Shown here: positions 56,072 through 64,000 of the stretch, one piece after another
How positions within the stretch are numbered: the stretch's first letter is position 1
Layout of the letters: each line of letters opens with the position of its first letter
Assembly (NCBI GenBank): GCA_905147135.1
Contig: LR990051.1
Location: 377,001-441,000 of the forward strand
Origin: Blastobasis lacticolella
Lineage: Eukaryota; Arthropoda; Insecta; Lepidoptera; Blastobasidae
Direction of reading: 5' to 3'
DNA length: 64,000 nt
Made by a program: the position numbers and the translations under genes
Notes under the pieces: model-generated
Told to the model about the DNA's origin: nothing
Databases searched by the model: none
Seen by the model: only the letters and a program-made list of their open reading frames with translations

Positions 56072-56511
56072 GTGTTATATTATATGATATTATAGTCTAT
56101 TTTTAATTGTTATTTAAAAGTAAAACTATCGTAATTAATAATAAATAATATTGCCAAATAAAATTATAGTCGTTTGAGAACGAATGTACGAAATTGCTGA
56201 CCGATGTTTAATCTTTGAGTACATTCAGTACTAATTAACTATGAAAAATTGTGCAAAGATAATAACCAAATTCATCGAAATAGTTCTTAAAACTATTTTA
56301 AATAATTATAAGATACGTTAAATATTTAGAAACCAAACTGTTAGTTAATTAGTACTGAATGTACTCAAAGATTAAACATCGGTCAGCAATTTCGTACATT
56401 CGTTCTGAAACGACTATAATTTTATTTGGCAATATTATTTATTATTAATTACGATAGTTTTACTTTTAAATAACAATTAAAAATAGACTATAATATCATA
56501 TAATATAACAC
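56072..56511. mobile_element. 440-bp fold-back MITE with about 170-bp arms
   Basis: The ends GTGTTATATTATATGATATT and its inverse start arms that pair for about 170 bp (for example GACCGATGTTTAATCTTTGA on the left, inverted on the right). The central loop is about 90 bp. A partial copy is at 40250-40560. The target duplication could not be settled. Confidence 0.85.
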
Positions 56512-56852
56512 ACGCAACACCAATTATTAAAATCATGACTTTATCCTTCCTACTTTCTCCTTTTCTTCCGAACTACGTTATCGATCATCGGCAGATAGTG
56601 ATCTTATCGGTCTATCTGTTTGTTAAAGACAATGGGATACAGCATGAGAATGTACTGAATGTATAATGGAATTTAGTATTATGCGATTTCCGTTGGTGAA
56701 TCCAAGCTTATTTAGGTAGGTACTTACATAGGCTGCCGCGGTTCGAAGTACCTATTTATAAACCCCGAAAACAAAAATTTTAAGCTTTTGGATTCAGCGG
56801 TTTGGGCTCAGCGTTGTCTCTCAGATTCTGTCTAGTTTCAAATGTTTCGTTC

Positions 56853-57120
56853 ATCATCACCATCACAGCCCATAACAGTCCACTGCAGGACTTAGGGCCT
56901 CTCCCACGGAAGGGGAGGTTAATGCTATAATCTCAACGCTTAGCAGACGGGTTGGAGATCGCAGTGTTCTAAATACGACAAACAAGAAAAAACGCTGCTG
57001 CCCATTTCCCACTACGGAGACTAGATATTTTGCCTCGAAAACATTAGTCGCCTTGTACGACACCCACGAATGTAAGGGGTTGCTGCTATTCTACTCCGCC
57101 GAACACCACACGGCCTCCAC
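56853..57120 (-). repeat. LINE-type 3' tail
   Basis: It matches 10715-10960 inverted: CCACTGCAGGACTTAGGGCC, GTTGGAGATCGCAGTG and CCGTGTGGTG at the far end. Confidence 0.72.
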
Positions 57121-57242
57121 ATGGTTTTGTTTTCATTTGTGATATTATAGTCTAAATGAGTAGCAAATACCTGTGAAAGATTATTGTGATGGAGAAAAAC
57201 ACGGAACTGAGGTTTCGGGTTGCTTCGAGAAGTCGCAATACC

Positions 57243-57500
57243 TCATTTTGGCGTTAATGTCCCGATTGTGTTATCGCGCAAGAGGATCCGAGGTCCCGCT
57301 TGCTTGACCGTAATTCAGGATTTGGAAGATCAGATAATTACAGTGGAGCGACTGCTACTGACCTCCGTGTGACTCTGCTGTCTGGAAAACCTGACCAGAT
57401 TGGATTATGGTTATACATTCAGTCGCGTAGTATTCAGTATGTGTAGGTTTAATCACGATGTTTTTCCTCACCGTAACAGCATTGGTTAGTATTCAGTTAT
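57243..57500 (-). repeat. SINE family B, partial
   Basis: On the minus strand: ATCACGATG-type body, the GATTTGGAAGATCAGATAAT variant and the end near TGGCGTTAATGTCCCGATTG. Confidence 0.65.
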
Positions 57501-57860
57501 TGCACGACCCACGTAAGGAGTAAGGACTACTGAAGATATGGCTACGGCATTGAAAAAACGTCATTTAATGTTCTTTTTCTGCAGAGTCCAGCTGGGATAT
57601 AAATATATAGATTAAAGTACATAACTGAAGACTTGGCTGTATGGGCTAGATCCCTTTCCCTGCAAGCATTTAGACGTTGTTCTTTAATCTATGCGTATGA
57701 AGGTTGGTTATGTCACATGATCACGTCCATCATGTCACAACAAACGTTTATTACTTTACCGCAGTTCTGAATGGAAATAATTATTTATTTATAAGCGATG
57801 GTCGAATTATCAGTAACAATTTTTAGATAAAAAGAAACAAGGCGCGTACCGGTGACCGCC

Positions 57861-59546
57861 ATGGGTGATGCTAAGAAACCTAAGGTGAAAAAGAGAAAGG
57901 TGATAACAGATGAGGTGAAACCAGACAAGTTGAAAGAAGGGGAGCAAGCGGCAGTGGCCACCATGATACTGCAGCTCCCGGAAGGCATCTGGGCGTCCGT
58001 GATAGTCGCTTGTGCTTTCGTATGCGTGCTCATAATAGAAGGAGTGATGTTCACGTTTGGAGTCTTAATTGATGACGTTATCGACTCTTTCGAAATATCG
58101 TACTTTCGCGGCTCGATGGTCAGTGCCGTGCAAAACGCGTTCTCGTACGTATGGAGCCCCTTGGCGTCAGCGTTAATCCACAGAATCGGGATCAAAGCCA
58201 CTACGATGACGGGCTCGGTTATATGCTTCCTCGGTGTTTTCTCAGCATATTTTTGCGAGAGCTTCGCTACCTTCTTCCTGTGCTATGCCATCATCACTGG
58301 TTTCGGATCGTCTATGATAATCATGCCGTGCCTGATGATCCCAAGATTCTACTTCCACCAGAGCCAAGTGATCAAACAAACCATTAAAACGAGGAAGAGC
58401 CGTTACGCTCAAGCCGTAACGTTTGCAGTGTCAGGTTTCGCCGTCATGATCTTCGCTGAACTATACGCTACGCTGGATGAACTGGACAATTGGCGAACTG
58501 TGCTTCTAATCAAAGCCTCACTGTTGGGTTCGATATACTTTATAGCTCAGGCTTTTCGTTCTTTACGTATACTGACCAAGGAGACTGACACGGCTACTCA
58601 TTGGCAGGCATCAGGTGCCGAAGGCGAGCTCGTCGAGGCCATGGCGCTCGCGCCAGCGGCCGCCTCGGAAGGCTTCCGGATCAACCGCCTACCAGCTCGG
58701 CGACCACAGAAAAAGGAAGAACCGAAACCGACAACAGATGAAGATGAGGTGGCGGAGGAGGAGGAACCGCAAAGCGAACAGGAAATGAACACCGTGACTG
58801 TAGAGGAAGATGTACCGAAAAAACATCACGACCGTTGGGAGAAATTCGAGAATAAAATGGAAGCCTACTTAAAACATAAACGCGAAAACTTGACATTAAC
58901 AGCGAAAGGAGTGTACGCCACCCTGACAGACACGTCGCTGCTTAGGTGGCCATCATTTCTAATGCTCTGTTTCTGCTGCATATTCTCTAATTTAGGTATC
59001 TTAATACCTTACACGTACTTGCCGTTGCGGAATTTTGAATATGGACTCTCTAAAAGTCACAGCGAGAGGTTGCTCAGTGTGATAGGTGCTTCCAATCTAA
59101 TAGGTAGGTTGCTCATCGGCGGAGGCCAGTTGGGCGAGCGGTGGGACCCCACGATGGTGCACAGCGTGACGCTGGTCGCGGCGGCGGTGGCCACCATCCT
59201 GTCAGATGTGTCATTGACTGTGTTCTATCAGTATACATATGCGATAGTGTTTGGATTTTTCGCTGCCGGCCATAGCGGTGTTAGAATCGACTGCGTGATT
59301 AAGTTGTACGGGCTGGAGAGGCTGACGCACGGCATGGGGACGCTGCACATGTGCCTGGGGCTGGGCAGCTTCACGGGGAAGACCTCGGCCGGGATGCTGG
59401 TCGACGCCTACGGCTACCAGCCGCCGTTCATCCTGGCCAGCGCCTGCATGCTGGCCAGTGCCGTGATCATGGTCTTAGTAAGAATCTTGGCTGTAGGTGA
59501 GGTACAGCAACAGAAAAATGAGGAAGCAGAACGTATAAATGTATAA
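57861..59546 (+). CDS. monocarboxylate-transporter-like MFS protein (SLC16 type), 561 aa
   Basis: ATG 57861 (context CCGCCATGG) is preferred over the in-frame GTG at 57852. A basic N-terminus (KKPKVKKRK) is followed by twelve hydrophobic segments in two groups of six, starting at residues about 45-69. A long charged cytosolic loop with acidic runs (DEDEVAEEEE) lies at about 235-358 between TM6 and TM7. LPEGIWASVIVACAF near residue 40 corresponds to the MCT signature before TM1, in degenerate form. This layout is typical of SLC16 proton-linked or orphan monocarboxylate carriers of the plasma membrane; the substrate is unknown. The whole sequence is one exon and AATAAA follows the stop by 15 bp. 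It may be a retrocopy or a natural single-exon gene. Confidence 0.85.
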   Translation: MGDAKKPKVKKRKVITDEVKPDKLKEGEQAAVATMILQLPEGIWASVIVACAFVCVLIIEGVMFTFGVLIDDVIDSFEISYFRGSMVSAVQNAFSYVWSPLASALIHRIGIKATTMTGSVICFLGVFSAYFCESFATFFLCYAIITGFGSSMIIMPCLMIPRFYFHQSQVIKQTIKTRKSRYAQAVTFAVSGFAVMIFAELYATLDELDNWRTVLLIKASLLGSIYFIAQAFRSLRILTKETDTATHWQASGAEGELVEAMALAPAAASEGFRINRLPARRPQKKEEPKPTTDEDEVAEEEEPQSEQEMNTVTVEEDVPKKHHDRWEKFENKMEAYLKHKRENLTLTAKGVYATLTDTSLLRWPSFLMLCFCCIFSNLGILIPYTYLPLRNFEYGLSKSHSERLLSVIGASNLIGRLLIGGGQLGERWDPTMVHSVTLVAAAVATILSDVSLTVFYQYTYAIVFGFFAAGHSGVRIDCVIKLYGLERLTHGMGTLHMCLGLGSFTGKTSAGMLVDAYGYQPPFILASACMLASAVIMVLVRILAVGEVQQQKNEEAERINV

Positions 59547-60179
59547 TGAAATTAAATATAAATAAATGTAAATATCTACCCATATTAATTATTATTTGTG
59601 TTTTTATTAACCCGAGTACTTGGTCATCTTGACGTTAATGTCCGGGTTGTGCTGTCGCGCGCGAGGGCCCGGTCATTGTAGCCTTAGTGAAACGAATGTA
59701 CACCTGTCTCACAGGCCGGCTGCGCATTCGCGACACCCCTGGTGCTGCGAATGTTCATGGGCGACGGTGATAACTTACCATCAGCTTGTCATTTTGAGGC
59801 CATATTAAGCCATCTTGGTTGCTATCGATTGATAAGTCACTGTAAGCTATGTCGGGGACCCCTTGGACGGCATGAAATTTCGACACCATGAATGAAAAAT
59901 TGAATTAGGTATGAGTAAGTAGTTGGTATGGCAAAAATAACAATCTAGACCACGCAAATTAGACCAGTGCATTTCTTAATTAGTTTAGTATTTATTAAAC
60001 ACTTGAAGTGCCAATGCTGTCAAGTAGGTAAGTAGTATCTCGGATCAAGCACACTTCGCGGCCGTCTCTAATGTAATATTATAAAATAATAAAAAATATG
60101 ATAAAAAAATACGTTTGATTATACAATACTTTAATCAAACTAGTAACAGTAGTCCTCACCAAATAATATCTTTAAAAAA
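59547..60179. other. 0.6 kb without a gene
   Basis: A short family B end fragment (minus) lies near 59625-59680 (TGACGTTAATGTCCGGGTTG). The rest is AT-rich. Confidence 0.45.
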
Positions 60180-60470
60180 AATTTACTACCTTGTTTGATT
60201 CCAAATGCCGCCATAGATATACGAATGACTTTTTCTGAGTTATTTGTGCTAGTTGAACACTAACTGCTGCTCTGACGGTGTCGAAAAACATCTTGAAGAA
60301 ACTTGCACATTCAAGATCCTGAATGTATAACCATAATTCATCAGATTCCCCTGTTAACAAGGACACGGAGGTCACATGGCAGTCGCTCTATTGTAATTAC
60401 CTGATTTACTAAATCCTGGATCATTATCAAGGAACCGGTCCCTCACGCGCAGACTGGGGTATTGAGGCCA
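60180..60470 (+). repeat. SINE family B, diverged
   Basis: ACACTAACTGCTGCTCTGACGG, then GACACGGAGGTCACATGGCA and TACCTGATTTACTAAATCCTGG follow the family B order with many changes. Confidence 0.65.
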
Positions 60471-60484
60471 TGCGTCTATCCCGG

Positions 60485-60748
60485 CTTACGTCAGGGACCG
60501 CTCCTACTTTTCTTCCTCCCCATCGCCCGGTCTTCAGCATCCTCGATGTCAATCTGTCGCTTCCTTGGCCTCCCGCGGGATCTGTTTCCTGATACGGACT
60601 TAGACACCTGTTCCTCGTAAATTCCAGGCGCTGACGCAGTACGTGAAGTAGGTATCTCATACGCTTTAATGCCTCGAAAAATGAACGGTCTCTTCGCACG
60701 CAAACTGCTCGACAGACTGTAGCTAAGCAAGCAGAGCGGACTTGTCAC
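60485..60748 (-). pseudogene. RTE ORF2 C-terminal fragment
   Basis: The minus frame reads RSRGRPRKRQIDIEDAEDRA and MGRKKSRSG, the basic GRPRKRW-type tail of RTE reverse transcriptases with the usual Trp replaced. The catalytic part is absent. Confidence 0.55.
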
Positions 60749-61192
60749 TTTCCCTGAGGGCAGTCAGATGTTCCGCCAAGATTATTTCCATTAGAGCCCA
60801 TTAGCTGGCTAGCTATGATTGGTGGCGTCACGACGTCTGCGCGGCGTTATCAGCTGCGACTGTAATTTGTTGCATAATTACTGGCAGTTTCATTTATACG
60901 CGAATATTGCTTTAACTTGTCTAAGTATGGTCTAAGTCACAGCGCTCAACAGCTAAGTGAACGCACTGCGTTCAATACGGCTCTATGATTGGTTAATTTC
61001 GTTCATTTTGCGGACCCTGTGCGTTCGAGCGCACTGTGAGACCACAAGTAACGTTTCTTAATGTGGTTGTGGCGATACCTTGTAATTGAATGCTTATCAA
61101 ATAAATGACCTTATCCAAAAAAGACAGGTCAGGAGTACCCTCAACCGATGTAAATGAGGTAATATAAGCGTATCATTCTTGATTACGTCAAG
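60749..61192. other. 0.4 kb without a gene
   Basis: A dispersed block (AACGCACTGCGTTCAATACG, then CTATGATTGGTTAATTTCGTTC) is shared in part with 62135-62180 and 40690-40740. Confidence 0.4.
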
Positions 61193-61650
61193 TCATCGCT
61201 TCTTGAGCCGGCGTCTCCTTCCCGTGCCTGGCGGGGGTGGCATGGCCAGACACTTGTTCCCTACATAACTTGCCGGTCTGCGCAAGACGTGGCCATACCA
61301 TCGAAGGCGGTATTCTTGCATCTTATCTGCGATGTCACGGATGCCAAGGCTACCTCGGATGTGGGCGATCCTAAAGCGATCCTTCCGTGAAACTCCGCAC
61401 ATCCATCGCAGCATCTTCATTTCCGTGATGCGCTGCTCCTGCTTGTGTCGTTCTTGTGGGGGTTAAGTCTCGCTACCGTAAAGGAGAGCTGGTCTAATGA
61501 TTGTCTTATAGACCAGTCCCTTCAGCTTTATCGGCATTTTGGGGTCACAAATGACACCTGTTACCTCCTGCCATTTGGCCCAAGCAGCGGATATGGCCTT
61601 GACGTCGCCATCGATGTCCCCGATTGAGCTAAATACAGATCCCATGTAGC
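61193..61650 (-). pseudogene. RTE reverse transcriptase C-terminal region
   Basis: On the minus strand: GSVFSSIGDIDGDVKAISAA, KLKGLVYKTIIRPALLYGSE, then after a frameshift MKMLRWMCGVSRKDRF, HIRGSLGIRDIADKMQEYRL and RWYGHVLRRP. These are the thumb and connection motifs of RTE elements. It is the better-preserved relative of 32265-32655. The catalytic aspartates are not included. Confidence 0.82.
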
Positions 61651-62206
61651 TGACCTGATCCGTGCAATTTATTATTTAAGTGAATTTATTGGAGTCAATA
61701 TTAAAGCTAATAACCTGTTGTCATAGCTTGTCAAGAGAGTCAATAAACCACTGTTAGCAAGTGTTACAAGTACTTAGTGTAGGTAGTCGCATTATGTAAG
61801 TATGATCAATACCGTTAACCACATCCTTTCTGCTCCAGCACGTTTGCGGTTAATCACATGCAAGTGTCCGTTCTGATTTTGATACGGACAATTAGAGGTA
61901 CCTACTTAAGCTTATGCAATAACAGCGTAATCCAAAGCCTTTATACACTTCCGAATGTGATAGAGAATTTTGTAGGTATTTATTTACCTGAATATTTTAC
62001 GGAAGTGATTGTGGATTTATAATCACTTTTTGTTTCGTAGTAGGAGGCAATGAGAGCAGTAGAGCAGGAGAATCGACTAACATACGTAATATTAAACGTA
62101 TTACTAGATTTGCGAAGGACGCGTCTGACAACATTTATTTGCTGAGTGAACGCTCTATGATTGGTAAATTTTGTTAATCTTGAAGGGCGTAATAGAGCTG
62201 ATCGCC
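61651..62206. other. 0.55 kb without a gene
   Basis: No ORF of interest or known repeat is recognised apart from a block near 62135-62180 that recurs near 60955-61010. Confidence 0.4.
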
Positions 62207-62925
62207 ACTTAAGGCGGTACGATTTTCATACAAATCTTATGTAACGTTTGTGCAATGAGCAGTTTTCCAATAGGTATATAAAGCATTCCTAACCACTTAC
62301 TAGATGGCGCTCTGACAATTTTGGTAATTGATAATCGCTTGAAATAGGTTTTTAGCAAACAGGATATAAACACTGGGTACGTTGTATTGGATAATTTTGT
62401 ATTTGTCAATAGTTTTCAACCATTTTAGAGGTTGTAATAATAATGGAACATAGTGCTAACTTCTATAAATATTTATTTTTACACTTCGTTCAACCTTTAA
62501 CAGTTATGTTTATATTAATAAACATTTTATTTTTAAGTTTAGTATTAGTTGGCTGCATGAAATCACTGCCACCATCATACAGATTATAAAAAGATTACCA
62601 AAATTGTAGGAGCGCCATCTATTGATGCTTTTTGAAACCAACTATCTATACCTACTGGAAAACTCCTCATTGACCGTTAAAAAATGTGTCCGATTGTGCG
62701 CGAAACAAAGCAATGAAAAAGAAAAATAATGAATTCTCAAAACAATGCCTTCTAGAGGCGACTTGTGCTTTTTTCGATCTAACTGTTTTATTTTAAATCA
62801 TTAACCAATAGAAACCCATTCTGCGCACCATTGAATACATTAATTATTAAGAGTAAAAACCATAATACAATTACTTAACACTCACACGAAATTTAGTATG
62901 GCTGTCGAACAGCCTTAACCAATTG
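62207..62925 (-). mobile_element. TIR element related to 21554-22070
   Basis: It begins ACTTAAGGCGGTACGATTTT and ends CGAACAGCCTTAA. The interior has the inverted forms of the AACATGTAGAAATC and TTTCATTGCTTTGT blocks of the other copies. The core ACTAGATGGCGCTC is near 62300. No clear target duplication is seen. Confidence 0.6.
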
Positions 62926-63474
62926 TCAGTTGGAACCACATGGCACATGCGTTTGCATGCATTGTGAGACTCTTTTTAAATACATATGTATCCGACCGAA
63001 CCGACCGGTTTAAATATACTAAAATATATCCCAAACTACTGCACCATTTTTTAATTAAACAAAGCTAAAGGAAAACTGTATTAAATCTCTCCGTTTGGAT
63101 GTACGGTGCCACAGACAAAAGCTCAGATATTACACTTCGAACTTTAACATTCCTCTTGCGTCGTCGTGCTTTCTTACTTCTTCGCTAAACTATTCATTTT
63201 ATAAATATTGGGTGGTGTAACAGTGTCCTGGCATTACGATAACTTCATTGAATTCTGCTAAAGCTTTGTACAAACTAATTAATTTGGGTATAATAAATAG
63301 AACTTGAGGAGTTACTATTGCAGAAATTACGGAGTGACATTGTCAATTGCACATAAATCATCAACGTACCTCCTGCACTTTGAACCCGGCCTACCCTATA
63401 ATCATTGATGCCAATTTTCGCACTCGAATCTGTTTGATGGCAGATAAAATCAGCAATCGCGTCGAAGTATCCGA

Positions 63475-63885
63475 TCAAGCGATACAAATCTGAAGAGAAT
63501 AAATAAATGTTATTTGCCAGCGACTTTCGTTACGCGGTCTGATACGACCCTCGCACGTTCCAGGAATCCATTGATTTATCGATCTCATTCGCCATTGATC
63601 GCCATCACAGTTGGGCAAGATCAGTGACGGAGTTCGGATCGTAAAGTTCGACGCTACGATCGTACTCTCACTAACCAAAATATCATGAACGTATCTCATG
63701 AGTATACATCCGTAACGGCAACATACGGATCCGGTTGTGCAACCAGCACCTTGACAGTAACTCCTTTGTAATGACGACGATTTGTGACTGTGACGTAATA
63801 CGCTAGCTTGTTTCTTTGATGTCCAATTCTCGGTTGCTATGATTAGGGGGATTCTACTAGGAACATAGCCGGAGATGGAGAGCAA
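63475..63885 (-). other. 136-codon open frame of unknown status
   Basis: The minus frame reads MLSISGYVPSRIPLIIATEN at its start and has six Cys in a short stretch (YCQGAGCTTGSVCCRYGC). No domain, signal peptide or splice context is recognised. It could be chance. Confidence 0.2.
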
Positions 63886-64000
63886 AGACGTCTCAGCAAG
63901 ATGTGTTTCCGATCAGATGAAATGACTGCGATAGCGTAATTGCACAATAAAGCTTTGTCCGGAGGAATGTAATCGAATGAACGGTATGAATGAACTATCA

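Noticed and set aside
57852..57860. GTG as start of the transporter
   Set aside because: Eukaryotic start is expected at the ATG three codons later, which has a strong context.
58598..58896. Minus-strand ORFs inside the transporter
   Set aside because: Antisense shadows of the acidic-loop coding region.

Overview
The window looks like a piece of a lepidopteran (moth or butterfly) nuclear genome. The genes have introns with GT/AG borders, the intergenic DNA is AT-rich, and most of the sequence is made of dispersed repeats: tRNA-derived SINEs, non-LTR retrotransposons, MITEs, a Helitron end pair and a Gypsy remnant. This attribution comes from general recognition of such repeats and was not checked against a database. 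No bacterial or viral operon structure is present.

Only three host genes can be supported. (1) On the + strand, the two 3'-terminal coding exons of an unidentified, probably nuclear protein (11294-11438 and 13664-13856) carry a run of SUMO-type psi-K-x-E motifs; the intron between them holds a GC-rich 36-bp minisatellite. (2) On the - strand there is a complete five-exon Rab GTPase of 204 codons (30161 down to 25072) ending in a Cys-Ser-Cys prenylation motif, with introns filled by MITEs and SINEs. (3) On the + strand there is an uninterrupted 561-codon monocarboxylate-transporter-like MFS gene (57861-59546), possibly single-exon or retroposed.

Layout. 1-2940: 5' part of a decayed CR1/Jockey-group retrotransposon on the - strand. 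3009-3605: RTE-type reverse transcriptase debris and a LINE 3' tail. 5467-9010: internally deleted Gypsy-type LTR element, invaded by a hAT-like MITE with an 8-bp target duplication and by a SINE-like unit. 9269-10960: fold-back MITE, then an unidentified 1.1-kb composite repeat. 11294-13856: host gene 1. 14649-20440: a second copy of the composite repeat, split by an intact CR1-like retrotransposon (ORF1 plus 965-aa ORF2) with a visible target-site duplication. 20.7-24.8 kb: SINE, TIR elements and hairpins. 24.8-30.2 kb: Rab gene. 30-40 kb: SINEs and two LINE copies. 41172-42483: 73-bp satellite, about 18 units. 43784-46098: a 2.3-kb TIR element holding a Helitron. 46-57 kb: SINE-rich DNA and a 440-bp fold-back element. 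57.8-59.5 kb: transporter. 59.6-64 kb: RTE fragments and a further TIR element.

The window is best read as a layered record of transposition in which insertion order can often be deduced. I found no convincing new enzymatic or defence system. The least explained items are the 1.1-kb composite repeat, the strand-symmetric open frames of the intronic minisatellite, and the triplet periodicity of the 73-bp satellite.
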